Shown one piece after another: positions 34,572 to 42,606 of a DNA stretch of 64,000 nucleotides. Position 1 is the stretch's first letter. Each line of letters begins with the position of its first letter. The position numbers and the translations under genes were made by a program. Under the pieces are notes generated by a model. That model did no database searches. It worked only from the letters and a program-made list of their open reading frames with translations, and had not been told where the DNA came from. Origin of the DNA: FEN-1297 sp964498065 (lineage in GTDB: Bacteria; Bacteroidota; Ignavibacteria; Ignavibacteriales; Ignavibacteriaceae); NCBI GenBank assembly GCA_964498065.1, contig CAZCFZ010000019.1:4910-68909 (forward strand), read 5' to 3'.

Positions 34572-35339
34572 ATGGGGAAAAATGCTAATAATCAGTTAAC
34601 AAGATTTTCAAATAGAGTATCGAACTATATAAAATACCGTCCCAGATATCCTATAGACATTATCGATTTTCTAAAAAGCACATTAAATTTGAATACGTCC
34701 GATATTATAGCGGATATCGGCTCCGGAACAGGAATATTTTCGGAATTGTTCTTAAAAAACGGCAACACTGTATTTGGAATTGAACCTAACAAAGAAATGA
34801 GACATGCAGCGGAAGATATTTTAAAGAAATATGAAAATTTTCATAGTATTGGCGCAGCTGCAGAAAATACAACATTAGAAAATTCCGGTATAGATTTTAT
34901 AACATGTGCGCAATCATTCCATTGGTTCGACCGGGAACAAGTTCGAAAAGAATTTATTAGAATACTTAAAGAAAACGGATGGGTTATATTAATCTGGAAT
35001 TCCCGTGATGATGATGCTTCTGAATTTATGTTTTCATTTGAGAAATTTATTAACAAATTCTCCGTGGATTATCAGAATGTAAATCATAAAAATATTGATA
35101 AGCATATTTTTGATTCATTCTTTAAAAAATATAACCTTAAAGTTTTTCACAATCATCAAGATCTTAATCTTGAAGGATTAAAAGGAAGATTGCTATCCGC
35201 ATCGTATGTGCCGGCAGAAGAAGATCCGCGTTCAAAAATAATGATTAATGATCTTGAAAAATTATTTAAAAAATTCGAGGAGCATGGTGTTGTTAAAATG
35301 ATTTATAATACCGAAATGTATTTTGGAAAATTATCTTAA
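34572..35339 (+). CDS. class I SAM-dependent methyltransferase
   Basis: Protein of 255 residues. It begins with FSNRVSNYIKYRPRYPIDII, the start usual in the Trm9/UbiE-like Methyltransf_11 group. The SAM-binding motif I is IADIGSGTGIFSELFL near 43-58, motif II has VFGIEPNKEM, and DFITCAQSFHWFDREQVRKE near 108-127 contains the characteristic AQSFHWF. The C-terminal third is less conserved. The acceptor is unknown. It is divergent from the STAS gene and monocistronic. Confidence 0.88.
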   Translation: MGKNANNQLTRFSNRVSNYIKYRPRYPIDIIDFLKSTLNLNTSDIIADIGSGTGIFSELFLKNGNTVFGIEPNKEMRHAAEDILKKYENFHSIGAAAENTTLENSGIDFITCAQSFHWFDREQVRKEFIRILKENGWVILIWNSRDDDASEFMFSFEKFINKFSVDYQNVNHKNIDKHIFDSFFKKYNLKVFHNHQDLNLEGLKGRLLSASYVPAEEDPRSKIMINDLEKLFKKFEEHGVVKMIYNTEMYFGKLS

Positions 35340-35434
35340 TATAAACTTCTGTTTCAAAATTAAATATTATTAAATGTTAAATACCTAATAACATTTTTAA
35401 ATTTTGTTAACTTTTTAAAGTTTACAAAAAGATT

Positions 35435-36856
35435 TTAATTTTGGTTTTTTAAATATGAATCAATAGCAGCAGCAGCTTTTCTTCCGGCGCCCATTGCTAA
35501 AATAACAGTTGCACCGCCGGTAACGATATCTCCTCCTGCAAAAACTCCTTTTTTGGAAGTTTCCATTGTTTCTTCATTAACCACTATATTTCCCCATTTG
35601 TTATACTGCAAATCGGGAGTTGTTTTTTGAATGATAGGATTTGAACCGTTGCCGATTGCAATTACAGCCATATCAATGTCAATTATATATTCGGAACCTT
35701 GAATCGGAACCGGTCTTCTTCTTCCGCTTGCATCCGGCTCACCTAATTCCATTTTCTGAAGCTTTACTCCTTTCAGCCATCCGTCTTTATCACCAATAAA
35801 TTCGACCGGATTTGAAAGGAAAATAAATTCTATCCCTTCTTCTTTGGCATGATGAATTTCCTCTTTTCTTGCCGGCATTTCTACATCCGATCTGCGGTAT
35901 ATGATATATGCATTCTTTGCACCAAGTCTTTTAGAAGTACGAACTGCATCCATTGCAGTATTTCCACCTCCGAAAACAGCAATGTTCTTATCTTTCACTT
36001 GAAAAACGGGTGTATCATAATCAGGGAACTTGTATGCTTTCATCAAATTCACACGTGTTAAAAATTCATTTGCAGAATAAACGCCATTTAAATTCTCTCC
36101 CGTAATTTTAAGAAAATGAGGAAGGCCTGCACCAACAGCTATAAACAAAGCATCAAATCCGTTTTGCAGTAATTCATCAACAGTATCGGTGAAACCTATT
36201 ACTGCGTTAGTCTGAAAATCAACACCTAGCTTTTTTAAAGAATCTACTTCTGCTTTTACTATTTCTTTAGGCAGCCTAAATTCGGGAATTCCATAAATTA
36301 AAACCCCGCCCAAACTATGCAAAGCTTCAAATACGGTAACATCATGACCCATTTGTATTAAATCTCCAGCACAACTTAATCCTGCAGGGCCGCTTCCAAC
36401 TATTGCTACTTTTTTGCCTGTTTTTGATTTTAATTCAGGAGCTCTTATTCCAACATTCTCTCTTTCGAAATCAGCCACAAATCTTTCCAATCTTCCAATT
36501 GCAACTGCTTCACCCTTTTTGCCAACAACGCATTTTGCTTCACATTGCTCTTCCTGCGGGCAGACTCTTCCGCATATAGCAGGCAGCATATTATCTTCTT
36601 TAACTTTAGCTGCAGCCCCCAGATAATCGCCTTCAGCTACCAATGTTATGAAATCGCCGATCTTCACACCAACAGGGCATCCATCAACACATGTCGGTTT
36701 TGGACACTGGATGCAGCGTAAAGCTTCCATCTTTGCCAACTCTTCCGTAAATCCCAAATTAACTTCATTAAAATTATTACGTCTTTGAATACTATCTTGT
36801 TCCGGCATCTTTTGTCTCGGAATTTTCATCTTTTCTTTATTAGAAAGCTTCTGCAA
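35435..36856 (-). CDS. gltA: GltD-like NADPH oxidoreductase subunit (NfnB/SudA type)
   Basis: Protein of 473 residues of the glutamate-synthase small-subunit family (homotetrameric GltA type). Iron-sulfur motifs are CIQCPKPTCVDGCPVG near 48-63 and CGRVCPQEEQCEAKC near 95-109. The FAD loop is VAIVGSGPAGLSCAGDL, and the NADP loop is IAVFGGGNTAMDAVRTSKRL, followed by GVFAGGDIVTGGATVILAMG. In anaerobes this subunit pairs with an FNR-like subunit as NfnAB or SudAB (ferredoxin:NADP transhydrogenase, sulfide dehydrogenase). Such a partner lies 46 bases upstream here, so a bifurcating or ferredoxin-linked complex is more likely than stand-alone glutamate synthase. No large GOGAT subunit is visible. 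Confidence 0.88.
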   Translation of the reverse strand: MQKLSNKEKMKIPRQKMPEQDSIQRRNNFNEVNLGFTEELAKMEALRCIQCPKPTCVDGCPVGVKIGDFITLVAEGDYLGAAAKVKEDNMLPAICGRVCPQEEQCEAKCVVGKKGEAVAIGRLERFVADFERENVGIRAPELKSKTGKKVAIVGSGPAGLSCAGDLIQMGHDVTVFEALHSLGGVLIYGIPEFRLPKEIVKAEVDSLKKLGVDFQTNAVIGFTDTVDELLQNGFDALFIAVGAGLPHFLKITGENLNGVYSANEFLTRVNLMKAYKFPDYDTPVFQVKDKNIAVFGGGNTAMDAVRTSKRLGAKNAYIIYRRSDVEMPARKEEIHHAKEEGIEFIFLSNPVEFIGDKDGWLKGVKLQKMELGEPDASGRRRPVPIQGSEYIIDIDMAVIAIGNGSNPIIQKTTPDLQYNKWGNIVVNEETMETSKKGVFAGGDIVTGGATVILAMGAGRKAAAAIDSYLKNQN

Positions 36857-36902
36857 TTTATCTACTCCTGATTATTCTTAAGTTATAATTATAAAAACAA
36901 AT

Positions 36903-37760
36903 TTATTCATTAGCTGATTTTAATATAGCTTCTTCAGAATGACAAGTATAGTTATTTAGAGCTGTTTGTTCATCACTCCGATAAGTTCTATTCCTTCTCT
37001 CGAGAGTTTCAAAATCTACTTTGTGAGCATCGAATTCAGGACCATCTACACAAACGAAAACTGTCTTATTATCTACTATTGCCCTGCATCCTCCGCACAT
37101 TCCGGTACCGTCAACCATAATCGGATTAAGACTAACTACTGTTTTTATTTTATGTTTCCTTGTCACTTCTGCTACTGCTTTCATCATCGGAATAGGGCCG
37201 ATTGCCAATACAAAATCAATTTTTCTTTTTGCATCTATTAATTCTTTTAACTTCTGAGTTACAAATCCATGATAACCATAACTCCCGTCATCAGTCGTAA
37301 TAAATACTTCATCACATACTTTTTTCATTTCATCTTCAAGTATAACATATTCCTTTGATCTTCCGCCTACAATGGAGATTGTATAATTACCTGCTTTTTT
37401 TAAAGCAACCGCTGTCGGATAAGCAATTGCAGTACCGACACCGCCTCCTATACTAACAGCTACCCCAAAATTCTCTATATGAGAAGGTTTACCTAAAGGC
37501 CCGACAACATCCATTATGTAATCGCCCTCATTCATTTCATTTAATTGAGTAGTAGTTTTTCCTATACCTTGAACTATAATAGTGATTGAGCCTTCATCAA
37601 GATTCGAATCGGCAATAGTTAATGGAATTCGTTCACCGCTATCATTTAACCTGATTATAACAAATTGGCCCGCTTGCCTTTTCTTAGCTATTTTCGGAGC
37701 ATCTATTTTGAATTTTTTAACATTTGGTGCTATAAATTCAGCAGATAAAATTTTATACAT
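36903..37760 (-). CDS. FAD/NAD-binding sulfide/dihydroorotate dehydrogenase-like subunit (NfnA/SudB type)
   Basis: Protein of 285 residues with the ferredoxin-reductase-like layout of PyrK/NfnA/SudB. The FAD site is RIPLTIADSNLDEGSI, the NAD loop region is VSIGGGVGTAIAYPTAVALK near 92-111, and the C-terminal [2Fe-2S] ligands are in GTGMCGGCR and FVCVDGPEFDAH. With the GltD-like protein encoded next to it, it would form the two-subunit NfnAB/SudAB enzyme moving electrons between NADH, NADPH and ferredoxin. The gene lies between the GltD-like gene and malic enzyme, 14 bases from the latter. Confidence 0.87.
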   Translation of the reverse strand: MYKILSAEFIAPNVKKFKIDAPKIAKKRQAGQFVIIRLNDSGERIPLTIADSNLDEGSITIIVQGIGKTTTQLNEMNEGDYIMDVVGPLGKPSHIENFGVAVSIGGGVGTAIAYPTAVALKKAGNYTISIVGGRSKEYVILEDEMKKVCDEVFITTDDGSYGYHGFVTQKLKELIDAKRKIDFVLAIGPIPMMKAVAEVTRKHKIKTVVSLNPIMVDGTGMCGGCRAIVDNKTVFVCVDGPEFDAHKVDFETLERRNRTYRSDEQTALNNYTCHSEEAILKSANE

Positions 37761-37774
37761 ATTCCTACCGTATT

Positions 37775-40036
37775 TTATTTTTTCTTAAGATTATTTGCTT
37801 CTACTACTGCAATTGCTGTCATATTAATAATATCGTCAACAGTTGCACCTCTTTGTAATACATGAACAGGCTTGCTCATTCCCATTAATATTGGACCAAC
37901 TACAGTTGCTTCGCCTATCCTAGCCATTAATTTATATGCAATATTTCCAGAATCCAGATCTGGGAAAACGAGTACATTAGCTTTTCCCTTTAATTCTATA
38001 AAAGGAAAATCTTTTTCAATAATTTCGGGAACAACAGCCGTATCAGCCTGCATTTCTCCTTCTACTATTAAATCCGGTCTAAGCTTTTTAACTTTTTGAA
38101 CTGCATCTTTTACTTTGACGGTTTCGGGGTACGTTGCGCTGCCGAAGTTACTGAATGAAAGCATTGCTATTTTAGGGACTATATCAAATGATTTAACAGT
38201 GTCTGCTACGGAAATAGCAATTTCTGCAAGCTCATCAGCGTTCGGATTTATATTCACGGTTGTATCAGCAAAGAAAAAGACATCTTTCTTTGTAATAACA
38301 ATATATAAACCTGAAACAACTTTAAATCCTTCTTTAACACCTACACATTGAAGCGCCGGTTTAATTGTAGTGGGATAATGAGTAGTTAATCCGCTTATCA
38401 TCGCGTCGGCATCACCCAAATCAAGCGCCATAGAACCATAATATACCGGGTTCTTCATCAATTCTCTAGCTTCTACTAATGTTGCACCTTTTCTTTGTCT
38501 TTTTCTATAAAATTCTTGAGCATATGTTTCACTTTTAGAACTTGTTTCAGGATCAAATAACTCGAATTCTTTTCTATCAAACCCGAGTCCATCAATCATA
38601 TTTTCGATTTTTTGTATATTACCCAGTAAAATCGGTTTAGCAATATTATCGCTATATGACGAATGTGCTGCACGAATTATTTTTTCTTCTTCACCTTCAG
38701 GGTAAATAACTCTCTGTGGACTTTTTTGCGCTTTTTGAATCATTACTCGTATTACTTCTTTTGAAAGCCCTAGCCTTTCTTTTAATTGATCCTCATAAGC
38801 AGCCCAGTTTTCAATTTTAACTCTTGCAACCCCTGTATCAATAGCAGCTTTTGCAACAGCAGGAGCAACATTCCATAAAACTCTTGGATCAAACGGCTTT
38901 GGAATTATATAATTTCTTCCGAATTCAAAATCTTCGCCGCCGTATGCACTAATAACCATTTCCGGAACTTTTTTCCTAGCCAGTTGAGCTAATGCTTTCA
39001 CGGCTGCCATTTTCATTTCTTCATTTATTGTAGTGGCCCTTACATCAAGAGCACCCCTGAATATAAATGGAAAGCCCAAAACATTATTTACCTGATTCGG
39101 GAAATCACTTCTGCCGGTAGCCATTATTAAATCATCTCTAACTGATATAGCTTCGTCGTACATAATTTCAGGATCGGGATTTGCCATTGCAAATATGATA
39201 GGATTCGGCGCCATTGCTTTTACCATATCTTTAGAAACGGCACCGCCGACAGACAAACCGATAAAAACATCGGCCCCATTCATTCCTTCAGCTAGGGAGC
39301 CACATTCGGTATCAGATGCAAATTCCATTTTATATTTATTAAGATCTTTCCTGCTCTTTGTCAAACAGCCTTTCGAATCGAACATCTTAATATTTTCTTT
39401 TTTTACTCCTGCGCGGATATATAATTTACAACAAGAAATTGCCGCAGCACCTGCTCCGTTAACAATAAGTTTAAGATCAGATAATTTTTTACCAGCTAAT
39501 TCCGCCGCATTGATCAAAGCTGCACAAGAAATTATAGCCGTTCCATGTTGATCATCGTGAAAAACAGGAATATTCATTGTTGCTTTTAATGTCTGTTCAA
39601 TCTCAAAACATTCCGGTGCTTTAATATCCTCTAAATTTATTCCGCCAAAAGTCGGTTCAAGCAATTGAACAGCTCTAATAATTTCATTGGGATCCAAACT
39701 TTTTAACTCGATATCAAAAACATCAATATCCGCAAATCTTTTAAATAGGACACCCTTACCTTCCATTACAGGTTTTCCTGCCGAAGGACCTATATTACCC
39801 AATCCTAAAACTGCAGTTCCGTTTGAAACAACAGCAACCAGATTCCCTTTAGCCGTATATCGGTAAACTTCCTCCTCATTTTTTGCGATTACTCGGCATG
39901 GCTCTGCAACACCGGGCGTATAAGCTAGGGAAAGATCTCTAGAAGTTAAACATGGCTTTGTAGCAATAACTTCAATCTTCCCGCGCCTTCCTTCACTATG
40001 ATAATTAAGAGCTTCATCAGTACTAATTTTCATCAT
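37775..40036 (-). CDS. maeB: NADP-dependent malic enzyme with C-terminal phosphotransacetylase-like domain
   Basis: Protein of 753 residues, the length of MaeB. Residues 1-430 are malic enzyme: SLAYTPGVAEPC and LGLGNIGPSAGKPVMEGKG, then FHDDQHGTAII with metal ligands, and the NAD(P) loop LIVNGAGAAAISC. Residues 430-753 resemble phosphate acetyltransferase (YPEGEEEKIIRAAH, YGSMALDLGDADAMISGLTT, FPDLDSGNIAYKL), a domain thought to be regulatory in MaeB proteins. It makes pyruvate and NADPH from malate. It heads the unit with the NfnAB-like genes, joining NADPH formation and NADPH/ferredoxin exchange. Confidence 0.96.
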   Translation of the reverse strand: MMKISTDEALNYHSEGRRGKIEVIATKPCLTSRDLSLAYTPGVAEPCRVIAKNEEEVYRYTAKGNLVAVVSNGTAVLGLGNIGPSAGKPVMEGKGVLFKRFADIDVFDIELKSLDPNEIIRAVQLLEPTFGGINLEDIKAPECFEIEQTLKATMNIPVFHDDQHGTAIISCAALINAAELAGKKLSDLKLIVNGAGAAAISCCKLYIRAGVKKENIKMFDSKGCLTKSRKDLNKYKMEFASDTECGSLAEGMNGADVFIGLSVGGAVSKDMVKAMAPNPIIFAMANPDPEIMYDEAISVRDDLIMATGRSDFPNQVNNVLGFPFIFRGALDVRATTINEEMKMAAVKALAQLARKKVPEMVISAYGGEDFEFGRNYIIPKPFDPRVLWNVAPAVAKAAIDTGVARVKIENWAAYEDQLKERLGLSKEVIRVMIQKAQKSPQRVIYPEGEEEKIIRAAHSSYSDNIAKPILLGNIQKIENMIDGLGFDRKEFELFDPETSSKSETYAQEFYRKRQRKGATLVEARELMKNPVYYGSMALDLGDADAMISGLTTHYPTTIKPALQCVGVKEGFKVVSGLYIVITKKDVFFFADTTVNINPNADELAEIAISVADTVKSFDIVPKIAMLSFSNFGSATYPETVKVKDAVQKVKKLRPDLIVEGEMQADTAVVPEIIEKDFPFIELKGKANVLVFPDLDSGNIAYKLMARIGEATVVGPILMGMSKPVHVLQRGATVDDIINMTAIAVVEANNLKKK

Positions 40037-40524
40037 TTACTCCTATTAATTTATCCCCGATTAAATTTGGGATAGAATTTTTTATTTAGTAATTATCCGG
40101 GCGGGTGTTTTCCTATTCAATAAAAAATAGATTATCTTAAAGCATTTAATAAATTGATTAAAGAATATAAATTTCAAATTATTTTAATCTATCGAATTTT
40201 CGTCCCACTCATAAATATTTTACTTTTATACATTATATCCAAGTTTATTTGCATCCATAAAGCGTGCCATTTTATAAATACAAAATTTATCTACTTTTAG
40301 CTTATAGAACACTTAAAAATATAATCATAATCCAATATTCTATTGCAATTTCCCAAATTTGAAAAATTTTTTCTAAGGTTTAGAATATTAACGATTTTGC
40401 AAAGATAACCTAGGAAATTATTGTTAAAAGCATCATTGTAGTTTTTTAAATGATTTTGATGAATTATCAATTTTCTGCCGCATTTTAAATTAAAATCCAA
40501 TTATCTTATACTTAATTGTTAAAT
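40037..40524. other. intergenic region, no gene seen
   Basis: Very AT-rich and without coding character. A 67-codon minus-strand frame at 40297-40500 has no ribosome site or recognisable sequence and is not accepted. A palindromic repeat starts at 40525. Confidence 0.5.
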
Positions 40525-40721
40525 CCGTTGTTCGAAATTGATTTTACAACTTGTAAACTGTCTACCAATTGGTAAATAAATTAAAACAGTTTAATTATCC
40601 TTAGTTGTTTTTATCAACGCCGTGATAAATCGCGGCGTTAATGATTTAAGGACTCAAATTATAACCATTTCTCCAAAGGAGTCCTTCGGAGAACGGTTTA
40701 AATATTAGTTTCGAACAATAG
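40525..40721. repeat. palindromic repeat element, copy 2 (MITE/REP-like)
   Basis: About 197 bases, related throughout to 23273-23429: the same inverted ends (CCGTTGTTCGAAATT and complement of AGTTTCGAACAATAG) and the same order of three palindromes. Two palindromes are longer than in copy 1 because a second palindrome sits at the tip: TACCAATTGGTA inside AAACTGT...ACAGTTT, and TCTCCAAAGGAGTCCTTCGG AGA inside AACC...GGTT. It ends 14 bases from the stop of the cupin gene, again downstream of a gene on the same side. Confidence 0.75.
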
Positions 40722-40734
40722 CTTATTCAAAACA

Positions 40735-41097
40735 TCATTCATCACGATGTACTGTATCAGGTGAAAAAGCAGGGAGACAAACCGCAATGTATTCTGCTCC
40801 GCCTTCTTTAGGAGTACTGTATTGTACCCATTCACCTTTCGGTATTAATACCGCTTGCTTTTCACAAACATCCATAAATCCTTTTTTGGATGTAACTCTT
40901 AAAGTTCCTTTAAGTACAACTGTATATTCATCAAATTCGGGTGTTTGCCCCGGTTCTACCCATCCAACCGGGCTTTGCATTTTTGCAATACTAACACTTT
41001 CCGATTTAGAATTAACTCGTCCGAAAAATTCTTCAATTATTTTAGGTTTATTTCCTGCCGCTTTTACTATCGATGGAGAACTTATTAATTGTGCCAT
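40735..41097 (-). CDS. cupin domain protein
   Basis: Protein of 120 residues forming one small cupin barrel: GWVEPGQTPEFDEYTVVLKG near 46-65 is motif 1, although with glutamates/aspartates in place of the usual paired histidines, and AVLIPKGEWVQYSTP near 83-97 is motif 2. It resembles EutQ-like or cupin_2 proteins of unknown substrate. The start ATG has AAGGGAAA upstream. The palindromic repeat copy 2 follows its stop. Divergent from the GT9 gene. Confidence 0.82.
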   Translation of the reverse strand: MAQLISSPSIVKAAGNKPKIIEEFFGRVNSKSESVSIAKMQSPVGWVEPGQTPEFDEYTVVLKGTLRVTSKKGFMDVCEKQAVLIPKGEWVQYSTPKEGGAEYIAVCLPAFSPDTVHRDE

Positions 41098-41301
41098 AAT
41101 TTTTTCCCTTAAATATTTTAAAGTATCTTTATCAGCTGCAAAAACACATAAAAATTTGAGAAAAATTCATCTATAAATCATTATTCCCTATTTCCATATA
41201 TTTTTATAACATTTAAACAAATATTAGTATTTTTAAAATCAAGAAAAAGTTGCCCTATAACTCTAACAACAATAAAATTTTTATAATAGGCAGTTAAAAA
41301 C

Positions 41302-42471
41302 ATGGGAAAAAATTTTTCAGATTTAAAAATACCTAATTGCAAGAATTTCAGCGGTTATAAACCGTGTTTCTCGTATAAAAATTGTCTTGAGAACGGCTGT
41401 CAGCAGGTAAACGATCAAACAAAAATTGGGGTTAAGATTCTAATTATTTGTTTAGATGCATTAGGTAATGTTCTTGCCAATACTCCCATACTTCCGGCTG
41501 TTAAAAAAAAATTTCCCATAAGTACTGTTTACTGGCTTACTATGCCGAATGCTGAAAAAATCTTATTAAATAATCCTTTTATAGATAAAATTTATACATG
41601 GACAGATGAAAACCGTATGATTCTTAGAAATATTGAATTTGATTATTTAATGAACGGTGATAAATCCGATTATGCTTGTGCATTTGCAAATGAGATTAAA
41701 GCAAAAGAAAAGCTAGGATTTAAATTAAATGAAAACGGGAAAATTATTCCGGCAAACGAAGGCGCTTTGTACAGCTATTTAATGGGAAATAATGATCAAT
41801 TGAAATTCAGAGAAAATAAACGAAGCGGAGTTGATATAATTCATGAGGTGTTTGATCTGGAATATAAGAAGGATGAGTATGTATTTAATTTAACCGATGA
41901 AGAGAATGCATTCGTAAAAAAATATAAAAATGAAATCGGCTATAATGCCGATAGAACTTATGTAGGATTTAATACGGGCTGTTCTAATCTTTTCCCCAAC
42001 AAAAAGATGACTATTGAGCAGCATGTGAGTTTAATTTCCGAATTATCAAAAGATAAAAACATTCAAATTGTTCTTTTAGGCGGTCGTGAAGATACGGAAA
42101 GAAATAACTTAATTATGGAATCACTTGACCGGAATGTGAGAAATACGGTAATAAATACACCAACCGATTTGGGACTGCGTAAAGGAGCATGTTTTATAGA
42201 TATCTGCGATGTTGTAATTACAGGCGATTCATTCGGAATGCACATGGCAATTGGATTAAAGAAATATGTAATTGCATGGTTCGGCTTGTCCTGTGCTGCC
42301 GAAATAGAACTCTATGGCCGCGGAGAAAAATTAATTCCACAAGGACTTGAATGTTCGCCTTGCTGGAAAAAAGTCTGTCCGTATAATCTAGAATGTATCC
42401 AAATGATTGATCTAAAAAAGATTATTAAATTAACAAAGGAATTTGTATACAAGAAAAACAAAAGGAAATAA
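41302..42471 (+). CDS. glycosyltransferase family 9 protein (heptosyltransferase-like)
   Basis: Protein of 389 residues. After an unusual cysteine-containing N-terminal extension (CKNFSGYKPCFSYKNC near 14-29, then C34), the GT9 fold begins with ILIICLDALGNVLANTPILP. The C-terminal nucleotide-sugar half has YVGFNTGCSNLFPNK, IVLLGGREDTERN and VVITGDSFGMHMAIGLKKYV, then another cysteine group CSPCWKKVCPYNLEC near the end. The two cysteine groups suggest a metal site. GT9 enzymes add heptose or similar sugars to lipopolysaccharide cores. Monocistronic. Confidence 0.82.
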   Translation: MGKNFSDLKIPNCKNFSGYKPCFSYKNCLENGCQQVNDQTKIGVKILIICLDALGNVLANTPILPAVKKKFPISTVYWLTMPNAEKILLNNPFIDKIYTWTDENRMILRNIEFDYLMNGDKSDYACAFANEIKAKEKLGFKLNENGKIIPANEGALYSYLMGNNDQLKFRENKRSGVDIIHEVFDLEYKKDEYVFNLTDEENAFVKKYKNEIGYNADRTYVGFNTGCSNLFPNKKMTIEQHVSLISELSKDKNIQIVLLGGREDTERNNLIMESLDRNVRNTVINTPTDLGLRKGACFIDICDVVITGDSFGMHMAIGLKKYVIAWFGLSCAAEIELYGRGEKLIPQGLECSPCWKKVCPYNLECIQMIDLKKIIKLTKEFVYKKNKRK

Positions 42472-42606
42472 AAGATTTTCAATTGATCCATAAGTCTTCT
42501 AAAATTTTCTTACTTAACAATCAGGAATTTTTAATTGCCTCTTCCAAATGCTTTATAAAAAGATTGTGTGAAAACTAAATTTTGATAATAGATTCACCAC
42601 TGTCTT

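Noticed and set aside
40297..40500. 67-codon minus-strand ORF after maeB
   Set aside because: Composition is that of random AT-rich sequence, with no start signal and no family pattern.
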